Source: Amycolatopsis sp. A133
GTDB taxonomy: Bacteria; Actinomycetota; Actinomycetes; Mycobacteriales; Pseudonocardiaceae
Length of the DNA: 64,000 nt
NCBI RefSeq assembly: GCF_031082405.1
Contig: NZ_JAVHJU010000033.1
Span: 1-64,000 of the forward strand
Reading direction: 5' to 3'
Below the pieces are notes generated by a model, which was not told the DNA's origin, made no database searches, and saw nothing but the letters and a program-made list of their open reading frames with translations. Of the stretch, positions 1 to 8,114 are shown piece by piece. Position 1 is the first letter of the stretch. Each line of letters begins with the position of its first letter. The translations under genes were made by a program, and so were the position numbers.

Positions 1-82
1 TCCCCCACAACCACAACAACCCACACACACCACCCTCACCAGCCACAACCACGATGAAACAACCCCATTGGGGCGCTCTGGG
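1..82. other. Intergenic left edge
   Basis: No gene is supported here. The stretch is downstream of the exporter gene on the minus strand. It contains the short palindrome CCCCATTGGGG at about 65-75, which could be part of a terminator for the exporter; this is weak. Confidence 0.4.
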
Positions 83-1606
83 CTAGGAGCCGGCGACCGG
101 GGTTCCGCCGCCGCGGATGTGCGTCGGCGGGCCTTCGACGCCGCAGTGGTAGCACTCGCCCAGGTGGGGGCACTCGTCGTCGGGCCCGGCCGCGGCCGGT
201 GGCTCGAGGACGCCGTTGTGGATGCCCAGCGCGATCAGCCCGCCGGCGATCGCCAGCGCCGCGCAGATGATGAGCGCCGTGCGCCAGCCCGCGGTGAGCG
301 CGACCGGGTCGGCGTACGCCTCGCCGGTCAGCCCGGCCGCGGCGGGCAGCACCGCCACCGCGAGCAGGCCGCCCGAGCGGGCGATCGCGTTGTTGACGCC
401 GGACGCGACGCCGGCGTAGCGGTCCGGGGCCGCGGCGAGCACCGTCGCCGTCACCGGGGCCACCACCGTCGCCAGCCCGAGCCCGAACACCACGACCGCC
501 GGCAACACCGTGCCGAGGTAGGACGCGCCGGGTGCGATGCGCAGCATCAGCAGCATCCCGATGCCGACGACGATCGGGCCGACGACCAGCTGCGTGCGCG
601 GGCCGATGCGCTGCGCGAGCGCGCCGGAGCGGCCCGAAAGCAGCAGCATGATCACCGTCAGCGGCAGGCCGGCCAGCCCGGCCGCGGTCGGCGAGTAGCC
701 GAGCGACACCTGCAGCTGCATGACCAGCAGCATCATCACGCCGCCGAGCGCCGCGTAGACGACGAACGTCAGGGCGTTGGACAACGTGAAGGTCCGGTCG
801 CGGAACAGCGCGGGCGGCACGAGCGGTTCGGCCGAGCGGTGCTGGACGGCGACGAACGAGGCCAGCCCGGCGATCCCCAGCAGGCCCGCGACCAGCACGA
901 GCGGGTCGCCGACGCCGCGGGCGGGCGCCTCCACCAGCGCGCCGGTGACGCCGGCGAGGCCGACGGCGCCGAGCGCGGCGGCGCCGAAGTCCGGGTGCCC
1001 GGTGGCCTCCGCATCGCGGGATTCGGGGACGAACCGGCGCGCCATGAGCACCACGGCGACCGCGATCGGCACGTTGATGAGGAACGCCAGCCGCCACGAC
1101 CAGACCTGCACCAGGAAGCCGCCGAGCAGCGGCCCGGCGGCGGCCGCGATGCCGCCGAGGCCGGACCAGGCGCCGATCGCGCGGGCACGGGCGTCGTGCG
1201 CGAAGGACGCCTGGAGGATCGCGAGCGACCCCGGGGTCAGGAGGGCGCCGCCGACGCCCTGCAGGATCCGCATCGCGACCAGCATCTCGGTCGACGTCGC
1301 CGCGGCGCACAGCCCGGACGCGATGCCGAACCAGACGACGCCGATCAGGTACATGCGGCGACGGCCGTACCGGTCGCCGAGCGAACCGGCGACGAGGATC
1401 AGCGCGGCGAGCGCCAGCATGTAGCCGTCGAGGATCCACTGGAGCCCCGCCACGGAAGCGTTCAGTTCGGCGCCGATGCGGGGCAGCGCGACGTTGACGA
1501 TCGTCCCGTCGAGCATCGCCATGCCGGACCCGAGGATGGTGGTCGCGAGCACGCCGCGGGCAGCGTGGGTGCCCCACCGGATCCCGGTGTCTTCAGTGGA
1601 ATTCAC
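83..1606 (-). CDS. MFS drug exporter, DHA2 (14-TM) family
   Basis: A 507-residue inner-membrane exporter that should use the proton gradient to expel drugs or metabolites. The length and about fourteen hydrophobic segments fit the DHA2 (EmrB/QacA) branch. Visible signatures are the MLDGTIVNVALP stretch in helix 1, the loop motif GSLGDRYGRRR after helix 2, and the GPLLGGFLV motif of helix 5. The last 40 residues are a hydrophilic tail with a CPHLGECYHC cluster, unusual for the family and possibly metal binding. The gene follows the GntR regulator on the same strand after 60 bases that contain a hairpin, so it may have its own expression. The substrate cannot be told from sequence. Confidence 0.9.
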   Translation of the reverse strand: MNSTEDTGIRWGTHAARGVLATTILGSGMAMLDGTIVNVALPRIGAELNASVAGLQWILDGYMLALAALILVAGSLGDRYGRRRMYLIGVVWFGIASGLCAAATSTEMLVAMRILQGVGGALLTPGSLAILQASFAHDARARAIGAWSGLGGIAAAAGPLLGGFLVQVWSWRLAFLINVPIAVAVVLMARRFVPESRDAEATGHPDFGAAALGAVGLAGVTGALVEAPARGVGDPLVLVAGLLGIAGLASFVAVQHRSAEPLVPPALFRDRTFTLSNALTFVVYAALGGVMMLLVMQLQVSLGYSPTAAGLAGLPLTVIMLLLSGRSGALAQRIGPRTQLVVGPIVVGIGMLLMLRIAPGASYLGTVLPAVVVFGLGLATVVAPVTATVLAAAPDRYAGVASGVNNAIARSGGLLAVAVLPAAAGLTGEAYADPVALTAGWRTALIICAALAIAGGLIALGIHNGVLEPPAAAGPDDECPHLGECYHCGVEGPPTHIRGGGTPVAGS

Positions 1607-1630
1607 CGCCCAACTCCACCGTGCCCGGAG

Positions 1631-1651
1631 ACCCCCGTCAACCGCGGGGGT
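1631..1651 (-). terminator. Hairpin after the GntR regulator
   Basis: ACCCCCG and CGGGGGT form a perfect 7-bp stem around a 7-base loop, 16 bases past the regulator stop. No T-run follows, as is common for actinomycete terminators. Confidence 0.5.
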
Positions 1652-1666
1652 GCTCCGGTCCGCCGA

Positions 1667-2422
1667 TCACGGCAGCAGCGTCGTCACGAACTTGTAGCGG
1701 TCACCCCGGTAGACCGAGCGGGCGAACTCGACCGGCTTGCCGTCCGTGGCGAACGAGTGGCGGGTCAGCATCAGCACCGGCATGCCGACGTCCGCGCCGA
1801 GCATCTCCGCTTCCTGCGGCCCCGCCAGCGACGTCTCGATCGTTTCTTCCGCGCGTTCCAGTTCGACGCCGTAGTGCTCGCGTAGAACGGCGTACAACGA
1901 TCCGCCGGCCGAGACGTGTTTGCGCAGCCCGCGGAACCGGCCGAGCGGGAGGTGGGTGGTCTCCAGCGCCATCGGCTGCGAGTCCGCCAGTCGAAGCCGT
2001 CGAAGACGAAGGATTTTCGCGCCGGTCCGGATTCCGAGCAGCTTCGCCAGATCGCCCTCGACCGGCATTTCCTCGACTTCGAGCAGCTTCGACGACGGCT
2101 TCAGGCCCTGCTTGCGCATGTCCTCGGTGTAGGAGGACAGCTGCAGCCGCTGCGCGAGCTTCGGCTCGGCCGCGAAGGTGCCTTTTCCCTGTACACGGTG
2201 CAGCCGGCCCTCGGCGGTCAGGTCGGCCAGCGCCTGGCGCACGGTGGTGCGGGAGACCGTGAACTCCCCGGCGAGCGCGCGTTCGGTGGGGATCGGCGAC
2301 CCCGGCGGCAGCACGTCCAGGAGGTCGAGGAGGTGCTGCTTCAGCGCCCAGTACTTGGGCTCGCGCTGCCCGCGCATCCCGGCGACGGCGCCCGCCTCGC
2401 CCGTGGTGGTGGTCTCCAACAT
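1667..2422 (-). CDS. dasR: GntR/HutC-family regulator, DasR-like
   Basis: A 251-residue cytosolic repressor. An N-terminal winged helix (about residues 15-85, with RTTVRQALADL as recognition helix and VQGKGTF as wing) is followed by a UTRA effector domain (about 95-245). DasR-type proteins sense phosphorylated glucosamine or GlcNAc and control amino-sugar uptake and use, and in streptomycetes also development and antibiotics. The gene diverges from an amino-sugar operon, and the gap holds a DasR-type palindrome, which supports the call. I chose the ATG at 2422 because AGGGAG lies a proper distance upstream; an upstream ATG at 2458 has no such site and adds an unconserved stretch. Confidence 0.85.
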   Translation of the reverse strand: MLETTTTGEAGAVAGMRGQREPKYWALKQHLLDLLDVLPPGSPIPTERALAGEFTVSRTTVRQALADLTAEGRLHRVQGKGTFAAEPKLAQRLQLSSYTEDMRKQGLKPSSKLLEVEEMPVEGDLAKLLGIRTGAKILRLRRLRLADSQPMALETTHLPLGRFRGLRKHVSAGGSLYAVLREHYGVELERAEETIETSLAGPQEAEMLGADVGMPVLMLTRHSFATDGKPVEFARSVYRGDRYKFVTTLLP

Positions 2423-2508
2423 GCCCGGCTCCCTATGTCTTCCCTCATCGCACGCCACGTCCCCGTAAGAAACGTACCCTTTTCCCCAAACGCGCCGCCC
2501 CTATAACA

Positions 2509-2522
2509 TTGGTCTAGACCTG
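2509..2522. promoter_or_regulatory. dre-type DasR operator
   Basis: TTGGTCTAGACCTG contains the perfect palindrome GGTCTAGACC at 2511-2520. It matches the known DasR site (ACTGGTCTAGACCAGT) except at the flanks. It lies between the divergent dasR-like and SIS genes, so one bound dimer could repress both. Confidence 0.85.
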
Positions 2523-2570
2523 ACCGACGCCGCCTGAGTCCGGTACATAATGCCGGAGGTGGAGAGGAAA

Positions 2571-3617
2571 ATGATGACCGAACAACGGCCCGGCGAGCAC
2601 ATGGCCGCGGAGATCGCCCAGCAGCCGGACGTCTTGGCGGGACTGGTGCAGCGTCAGGCGGAAATCGCCGAAGTGGCGGAAAAGATCTCACACCGGCCTC
2701 CGCGGTTCGCATTGCTCGCCGCGCGTGGATCGAGCGACCACGCAGCGTTGTACGCGAAGTACCTGATCGAGGTACTGCTGGGCCTTCCGGCCGGTCTGGT
2801 TTCCCCGTCCACGGCCACGCTGTACGGCGCGCGGCCCGATCTGCGGGACGTGCTGTTCGTCACGGTCAGCCAGAGCGGTGGCTCGCCTGACCTGATCGAG
2901 GTCACCGAAACAGCGCGGCGCCAGGGCGCGCTGACCGTCTCGGTCACCAACACGCCGGACTCGCCGCTGCGCGCGGCGTCCGAACTCGGCGTCGACATCG
3001 GCGCGGGCGTGGAGAAGGCCGTCGCGGCCACCAAGACGTACTCCGCGACGCTGATGGCGCTGTACCTGCTCATCGACGCGGTGCGCGGCGGCAAAGCGGC
3101 CGACGCCGAGAAGATCGGCGAGCTGGCGCAGCAGACCCTCGACGGCGCGGCCGAGGGCGTGCAGCGCGCGGTCGACCGGTACCGCTTCGTGGACCGGATC
3201 CTCACCACCGGCCGCGGCTACTCCTACGCCAGCGCGCTCGAGGGTTCGCTCAAGCTCGCCGAGACCAGCTACCTCGCCGCCCGCGCGTACAGCGGCGCGG
3301 ACCTGCTGCACGGCCCGGTGGCGGCGGTGGACGGCGAGACCGCCGTGCTCGCGGTGACCAGCGCCGGGCACGGCGGCCGGGCGATGCACGAGGTCCTCGA
3401 GGCCGTCGGCAAGCGCGGCGCGGACGTCCTCGCGGTCGGCTCGGCCGCCGCCGAGGTGCCCGCGGCGCTGCGCATCGACGTCGCGCCGACGGTCGAGGAG
3501 CTCGCGCCGATCCTGGAGATCCTGCCGATCCAGCGGATCGCGCTCGGCCTCTCGCTGGCCCGTGGCGGCGACCCGGACAGCCCGCGCGGCCTGCTGAAGG
3601 TGACCAAGACCCGGTGA
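2571..3617 (+). CDS. SIS-domain amino-sugar isomerase/deaminase (NagB-II type)
   Basis: A 348-residue cytosolic protein with two sugar-isomerase (SIS) domains and no glutaminase domain, so it is not a glucosamine-6-phosphate synthase. Proteins of this shape (NagB-II/AgaS) convert glucosamine-6-phosphate to fructose-6-phosphate and ammonia. The phosphate-binding loops are visible: AARGSSDHAA near residue 50 and VSQSGGSPDL near 95. I start at the ATG at 2571 because GGAGGTGGAGAGG lies just upstream; an ATG at 2550 would overlap that site. The next gene, a GlcNAc kinase, overlaps by four bases, so the two are coupled. No nagA deacetylase is present in the window. Confidence 0.85.
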   Translation: MMTEQRPGEHMAAEIAQQPDVLAGLVQRQAEIAEVAEKISHRPPRFALLAARGSSDHAALYAKYLIEVLLGLPAGLVSPSTATLYGARPDLRDVLFVTVSQSGGSPDLIEVTETARRQGALTVSVTNTPDSPLRAASELGVDIGAGVEKAVAATKTYSATLMALYLLIDAVRGGKAADAEKIGELAQQTLDGAAEGVQRAVDRYRFVDRILTTGRGYSYASALEGSLKLAETSYLAARAYSGADLLHGPVAAVDGETAVLAVTSAGHGGRAMHEVLEAVGKRGADVLAVGSAAAEVPAALRIDVAPTVEELAPILEILPIQRIALGLSLARGGDPDSPRGLLKVTKTR

Positions 3618-4579
3618 GCTTCGCGGTGGGCGTCGACGCCGGTGGCACGTCGACCAGGGCCGCCCTGGTCGACGCCGCCGGCGCGGTGCTGGGCACCGGG
3701 CGCGGCGAAGGGGCCAACCCCAACGCGCACGCGCCCGAGGTCGCCGCGGGCCGGATCGCGGACGCGATCACCGCGGCGCTCGGCGCCCGTGACCCCGGCG
3801 CCGTGCGGGCGTGCGTCGTCGGCATGGCCGGGGTCAGCAAGCTGAGCGACCGGGGCGTGGCGGCGGTCTTCGACGCGGCGTGGACGCGAATCGGTCTCAC
3901 GTGTGCGGTGCGGACCGTCGCCGACGCCGAAGTGGCGTACGCGTCGGCCACCCCGGCGCCGGACGGGACGGTCGTCGTCGCCGGCACCGGCTCGATCGTG
4001 GGCCGGATCCGCAAGCGGCGGCTCGCGGGCACGACCGGCGGCTACGGCTGGTTGCTCGGCGACGAGGGCTCCGCGTTCTGGCTCGGCCGCGAAGCCGTCC
4101 GTTCCACTTTGGAGGCGCTCGGGCGCGGGCTGCCGCTCGACGGGCTGCCGTCGGCGGTGCTCGCCGCCGCGCTCGGACTGTCCGGTTTGGACGTCCGCAG
4201 CGATGCCGAGCGGCTGGCCGCGTCCCGGGCGCTGATCACGGCGGCCAACGCCGAGGCACCCGTCCGGCTCGCCCGCTTCGCCCCGTTGGTGAGCGCGGCG
4301 CACGACGCGGGCGAGCCCGCGGCCCGCGAGATCGTCGCCCGCGCCGCCGGCCTGTTGGTCGAAAACGCCCTCGCCGCGCGGGAGCCCGGCGAGTCGACGC
4401 CGGTGGTGCTCGTCGGCTCGGTGCTCACCGGGGCGAGCCCGGTCGGCGAGCTCGTGCGACGGCGGCTGGCCGGTCTTGAGGTGCTGACCAGCTCCGATGG
4501 GGTGCTCGGCGCGGCCTGGCTGGCCGCCGTGGACGCCTTCGGCGAGGGCGCGCCGCGGCCCCGGCCGTCAGGATATTGA
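3614..4579 (+). CDS. nagK: N-acetylglucosamine kinase, BadF/BadG ATPase family
   Basis: A 321-residue sugar kinase of the ASKHA fold that should phosphorylate GlcNAc, or glucosamine, with ATP at C6. The phosphate-1 loop is VDAGGTSTRAA at the N terminus, an adenosine-type motif VVAGTGSIVG lies near residue 120, and GGYGWLLGDEGSAFWLG is typical of the family. The GTG start overlaps the stop of the SIS gene (GTGA), so translation is coupled. Together with the upstream deaminase it would take GlcNAc to fructose-6-phosphate once the deacetylase step is supplied from elsewhere. The dre operator suggests control by the divergent DasR-like protein. GlcNAc versus glucosamine specificity is not decided. 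Confidence 0.85.
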   Translation: MSFAVGVDAGGTSTRAALVDAAGAVLGTGRGEGANPNAHAPEVAAGRIADAITAALGARDPGAVRACVVGMAGVSKLSDRGVAAVFDAAWTRIGLTCAVRTVADAEVAYASATPAPDGTVVVAGTGSIVGRIRKRRLAGTTGGYGWLLGDEGSAFWLGREAVRSTLEALGRGLPLDGLPSAVLAAALGLSGLDVRSDAERLAASRALITAANAEAPVRLARFAPLVSAAHDAGEPAAREIVARAAGLLVENALAAREPGESTPVVLVGSVLTGASPVGELVRRRLAGLEVLTSSDGVLGAAWLAAVDAFGEGAPRPRPSGY

Positions 4580-4645
4580 GCAAAACGCGGCGCAAAGACG
4601 CGAAACCGTCGACTGAACCCGGGTAGGCCGGGTACCGTAGGCAGT

Positions 4646-4677
4646 GGCCCCCGGACCCTCCCCCCTCGCCGGGGGCC
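4646..4677. terminator. Bidirectional terminator hairpin
   Basis: GGCCCCCGG and CCGGGGGCC form a perfect 9-bp stem with a 14-base pyrimidine-rich loop, between the convergent kinase and DUF3159 genes. Confidence 0.65.
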
Positions 4678-4680
4678 GCC

Positions 4681-5340
4681 TTATGCCCCGGGTACGTCGT
4701 CCGAGCGGGTTTCCGGAGCCAGGCGCAGGCCGGGATGCTCCGGCGGCAACGCCCGGTAGAGCACCCAGCCACTGACCGCGACGGTCAGCGCGACGAGCGG
4801 CCACGACAGCACTGTGCGGGCCACGCCGAGCGCGAGCACCTGGCCGGCCGACCACAGCAGGCCGTAGACGACCACGCGCAGCGTGTACTGGAGCACCCAC
4901 ACCCAGCTGGCGAGCGAGTAGGCCCTCAGCAGCACGGGGTCGCGGCGCCAGCGCGTCTTCTGGCCCAGCAGCAGGCCGACGACGACGCCGAGCAGCGGCC
5001 AGCGCACGACGATGCTGGCCGCCCACAGCAGCGCGCTGGCCACATTGGACATCAGCTGCAGCAGGAAGAAGTCCTGCGCGCGGCCGGTGTGCAGGGCGAT
5101 CAGCGCGGCCGCGACGACGGCGGCGAGGCTGACGACCAGCGCGCGGACCTTGCCACCGCGGGCGACCCGGTAGATCCCGACCGCGACGGCGACCACAACG
5201 GCGGCGCCGGCACCCCAGGCGACGGACTGCCCGGCGGCGAGCCAGCCGACGACGAAGCCGACGGGCGGGATGCTGGCGTCGAGCGCGCCCCGGCGGCCAC
5301 CGAGGATCTGCGCGAGCGATTCACGGGGTTCTCCGGACAC
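4681..5340 (-). CDS. DUF3159 family membrane protein
   Basis: About 219 residues with six hydrophobic segments, found widely in actinobacteria as DUF3159; the function is unknown. The protein starts with a soluble stretch (SGEPRESLAQILGGRRGALDA, residues 2-22), typical of the family, then alternates membrane helices and short loops. I start at GTG 5340 because this places that conserved opening at the N terminus; an in-frame ATG at 5439 would add 33 residues of low-quality sequence. Convergent to the amino-sugar operon, with a hairpin between. I have no evidence for a partner. Confidence 0.75.
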   Translation of the reverse strand: MSGEPRESLAQILGGRRGALDASIPPVGFVVGWLAAGQSVAWGAGAAVVVAVAVGIYRVARGGKVRALVVSLAAVVAAALIALHTGRAQDFFLLQLMSNVASALLWAASIVVRWPLLGVVVGLLLGQKTRWRRDPVLLRAYSLASWVWVLQYTLRVVVYGLLWSAGQVLALGVARTVLSWPLVALTVAVSGWVLYRALPPEHPGLRLAPETRSDDVPGA

Positions 5341-5548
5341 GTGTCCAGCCTGCCGGATCGGGCCCGGAACGCCCCGGGCAGGGAGATTTTCGCCACATCG
5401 GGTGTCCGCTTTGCCTTCGAGTGTGCGGTTTCGCGGCATGCGGCAGGTGAAGACTACGTAATGAAGAGGCGCAGAAGGCCGACAAGATAAGACACTGTTA
5501 CTGCAGGCTGAACGCGCAGGGTGGCAACGGGGGTTGCAGCCCGATGGT

Positions 5549-5567
5549 TAGTTGAGGTGTACAACTA
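5549..5567. promoter_or_regulatory. Inverted repeat ahead of the GDSL gene
   Basis: TAGTTG and CAACTA flank a 7-base spacer (AGGTGTA), about 43 bases before the chosen start of the esterase gene. It looks like a regulator site for a TetR or MarR dimer; no matching regulator is adjacent. Confidence 0.4.
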
Positions 5568-5609
5568 CATGTCGGGGTGTGTCGGTCGCAGGATGGGAAG
5601 GGGACCCAC

Positions 5610-6422
5610 GTGTATGGATTCGACAGTTACGTAGCCCTCGGTGACAGCTTCACCGAGGGCCTGAACGACGACCTGCCGGACGGCTCCTTCCGCGGCTGGG
5701 CGGACCGGCTCGCGGAGGTGCTGGCGGGGGGCCGGAACGACTTCCGCTACGCCAACCTGGCGCTGCGGGGCAAGCTGCTCGACGAGATCCTGGACGAGCA
5801 GCTGCCGATCGCCCTGGAACTGAAGCCCGACCTGGTCACGCTGTGCGCGGGCGGCAACGACATCATCGTCCCGGGCGCGGACGTCGACGCGGTCACCGAG
5901 CGCCTGGAGGAGGGCGTGGCGAAGCTGCGCGAGGCGGGCATCCCGGTGCTGATGTTCAACGGCCCCGACACGAAGGTGCTGTCGGTGATGTCGGTGCTGC
6001 GCGGCAAGGTGGCGATCTACAACACGAACCTGTGGGCGATCGCCGAGCGCCACGGAGCCCGCATGGTCGACCTGTGGACAATGGGTCCCTTGCACGACCG
6101 CCGAGCCTGGAGCGACGACCGGCTGCACTTTTCCCCGGAAGGCCACCGCCGGATCGCCTTCAGGGCGGCGGAGGTGCTGGGCATCCCCCTGGAGGCGGAC
6201 TGGCGCGAGCCGTGGCCGCTGGAGGTGGCCCCGAGCCGCTGGATCGACTCGCGGCGCTCGGATCTGACGTGGACGAAGGTGCACCTGCTGCCGTGGATCC
6301 GGCGGCAGCTTCGGGGCCAGTCGATGGGGGATGGGTTGTCGCCCAAGCGGCCGAAGCTGGTGCCGCTGGTGCCGTTGGAAGTGCTTGAGGTGACGGAGAG
6401 CGCTCAGAAGCAGGCGAGCTGA
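5610..6422 (+). CDS. SGNH/GDSL-family hydrolase
   Basis: A 270-residue esterase or lipase of the SGNH fold. All four blocks are visible: the catalytic serine in VALGDSFTEG near residue 10, the block II glycine in ANLALRGKLLDE, the block III asparagine in CAGGNDI, and the DxxH pair in DDRLHFSPEGH near residue 170. No signal peptide is seen, so it is probably cytosolic. The GTG at 5610 has GGAAGGGGAC upstream and places the GDS motif where the family has it; an upstream ATG at 5577 would overlap that site. Substrate unknown. Confidence 0.85.
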   Translation: MYGFDSYVALGDSFTEGLNDDLPDGSFRGWADRLAEVLAGGRNDFRYANLALRGKLLDEILDEQLPIALELKPDLVTLCAGGNDIIVPGADVDAVTERLEEGVAKLREAGIPVLMFNGPDTKVLSVMSVLRGKVAIYNTNLWAIAERHGARMVDLWTMGPLHDRRAWSDDRLHFSPEGHRRIAFRAAEVLGIPLEADWREPWPLEVAPSRWIDSRRSDLTWTKVHLLPWIRRQLRGQSMGDGLSPKRPKLVPLVPLEVLEVTESAQKQAS

Positions 6423-6453
6423 GGCCTCAGGTTCCCTGAAGGTCCCCTTCAGG
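6419..6453 (+). terminator. Two nested palindromes at the GDSL stop
   Basis: CTGAGGCCTCAG (6419-6430) is a perfect palindrome spanning the stop codon. It is followed by CCTGAAGG-TCC-CCTTCAGG (6435-6453), a perfect 8-bp hairpin. Together they are a likely terminator. Confidence 0.6.
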
Positions 6454-6904
6454 TCCGGGCCGCAGGTGGGGTTTGCGCCGGCCTTCAGCGTCGGGAATGA
6501 GTCATTCGGGGCGTCGGAGGTCCCCGATGACTCGTTCGGGACAGATGCGACCCTGGTCGGATTTGGGCCACCTCCGCACTGTTGACTGCGCTGCGCATGC
6601 CCTCGGCGCGTCCCGCTCTGCCGCCCCTGCGCTCCGCCGTCCGCCGCCGCGAGGCCCTACCGCCCTCTGTCACCGACTACCCCGCCCCACCGCGCGCCAA
6701 TCCCCCGCCCCACCAGCCCCGGACGCAAGCCCGCCCTCCCAGGGGGAGCCACCCGCTTCCAGCGTATCCGCCACCACCGACACTAAGTACCCAACCGATC
6801 ACAAACCCCAGACTTATCCACATGTCGACTTACCTGGGGACAACTTGTGGATCACCACCCGGATTCAGGTCGCCAACCCGCCCCACCAGGCTTACAGTCC
6901 CCTT
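6454..6904. repeat. Non-coding stretch with palindromic repeat units
   Basis: No gene is supported in these 451 bases. At 6495-6507 lies the perfect palindrome GAATGAGTCATTC, and at about 6523-6541 a related, imperfect unit (CCCGATGACTCGTTCGGG). The remainder is C-rich with poor coding character. Just before the next gene, TACAGT at 6893-6898 ends six bases before its ATG, which would fit a leaderless transcript. Confidence 0.5.
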
Positions 6905-7642
6905 ATGTCCGGTGGTCGGCGCTGGATCCTCGTGGTCCCGATCGCGGTGCTGGTCACCGCACTGCTCGCGGGCGTCGCCACCTGGGCTCAGTCCGGGAAC
7001 ATCGAACGCGACCTCGTCGGCCGGGCGCAGACCGCGCTCTTCGAAGCCGGGCTGCCGACCGGGGATGTCCGCTTCGATGGCCGTGATGCCACCCTCAGCA
7101 GCATCCCGCCCGACAAAGCGCTGAGAGCACTCGAAGTCGTCCAGCGGGTCGAGGGGGTCCGGTCCGCCAAGTTCAACGGCGACGTCATCCCCGTGGCTCC
7201 GAGCACCACCGCGAGCCCGCCGCCGCCCACGACCAGCACCACTGCGAGCCCGCCGCCCACCACCAGCACCACCGCGCCGCCGCCCACCGACAAGGCCGGG
7301 GTGCAAGCCGAGATCGATCGGCTGCTCGCCGAGGCGCCCGTCTCCTTCGAACCGGACTCCGCGCGGCTCACCCCTGAGGGGGAACAGGCCGCCCGGAGCA
7401 TTGCGATCGCCCTCGCCAAGGCGCCCGCGGGCTTCCGCTACCGCGTCACCGGGCACGTGGCCCGGGGCCCCGGCGGCGAGGGCGCCGCTCTGAAGCTCTC
7501 CCGGGACCGCGCCCGGGCCGTCGCGCGGATCCTCACCTCCAACGGGCTGGCGGCCAAACGCGTGACCTACCGGGGGCTGGGCGACACCCGGCCGTCCACC
7601 GGCGGCGAAGAAGACAGGCGCGTCGAAATCACGGTCGTATAG
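6905..7642 (+). CDS. OmpA-family envelope protein (TM-BON-linker-OmpA)
   Basis: A 245-residue cell-envelope protein. An N-terminal membrane anchor (about residues 7-28) is followed by a BON-like domain (about 35-95), a low-complexity Pro/Ser/Thr linker (about 97-122) and a C-terminal OmpA peptidoglycan-binding domain (about 128-245, with LSRDRARAVARIL and YRGLGDTRP). This order is that of mycobacterial ArfA (OmpATb), and a small membrane protein follows at once, as in the arf operon. The ATG at 6905 has no clear ribosome site, and a TACAGT box sits six bases upstream, so the mRNA may be leaderless. A role in envelope integrity or pH adaptation is inference. Confidence 0.75.
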   Translation: MSGGRRWILVVPIAVLVTALLAGVATWAQSGNIERDLVGRAQTALFEAGLPTGDVRFDGRDATLSSIPPDKALRALEVVQRVEGVRSAKFNGDVIPVAPSTTASPPPPTTSTTASPPPTTSTTAPPPTDKAGVQAEIDRLLAEAPVSFEPDSARLTPEGEQAARSIAIALAKAPAGFRYRVTGHVARGPGGEGAALKLSRDRARAVARILTSNGLAAKRVTYRGLGDTRPSTGGEEDRRVEITVV

Positions 7643-7655
7643 GGGTGATGAGCAC

Positions 7656-8057
7656 ATGATGTGGCTGTTCGGGCAGATCTGGCTGTGGCTGATCGTCGCC
7701 TTCGCCCTCGGTGCGCTGACCTCGTGGCTCGTCCTGCGCGCCAGACCCAGACCGAGCCCCGAGCCCAGCCCCGAACCGAGCGCCGAAGCGGAACCGCTGT
7801 ACGAGCCCGTACCGCCGCCGCTGTCGGTCGAGCAAACCCAGTTCATCCCCGCCGCCTGGGCTCAGCACGGGCCCGACCCGCGCGCGAGCGTCCACGACGA
7901 CGAAGCGCCCGAACCCGTCGGGCACCGCGAAGGGCACCTGCCGCTGCCGCCGCAGCGCGGGGCGCAGGCCGAGGACTGGCCCACCGAAGACGAGCCCGCC
8001 TGGCCGGAGTCCGAAGAGGCCCCGCAGTGGCCGCACCAGCCTGGGCGCGGTAGCTGA
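7656..8057 (+). CDS. Small membrane-anchored protein with acidic, proline-rich tail
   Basis: 133 residues. One N-terminal hydrophobic helix (about residues 2-28) ends in a basic stop-transfer (LRARPRP), followed by a disordered Pro/Glu-rich tail with PSPEPSPEPS. No enzyme domain is visible. It begins 13 bases after the OmpA-like gene and is surely co-transcribed. Position and shape recall the small membrane proteins ArfB/ArfC of mycobacteria, but I do not see sequence identity strong enough to name it. There are two adjacent ATG codons (7656 and 7659). Confidence 0.65.
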   Translation: MMWLFGQIWLWLIVAFALGALTSWLVLRARPRPSPEPSPEPSAEAEPLYEPVPPPLSVEQTQFIPAAWAQHGPDPRASVHDDEAPEPVGHREGHLPLPPQRGAQAEDWPTEDEPAWPESEEAPQWPHQPGRGS

Positions 8058-8114
8058 CACCCATCCTGGTAAGTTCGGCTACGCACTGTGAGCGAGGCCT
8101 GAGGAGGGGGTGGA

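Noticed and set aside
68..1885. Long open frame on the plus strand (605 codons) opposite the exporter
   Set aside because: It is an Arg/Gln/His-rich antisense shadow of a clear MFS gene, as expected at high GC. No domain is seen.
7200..7290. CCACGACCAGCACCAC-like DNA repeats as a VNTR locus
   Set aside because: They encode the Pro/Ser/Thr linker of the OmpA-like protein; normal low-complexity coding sequence.
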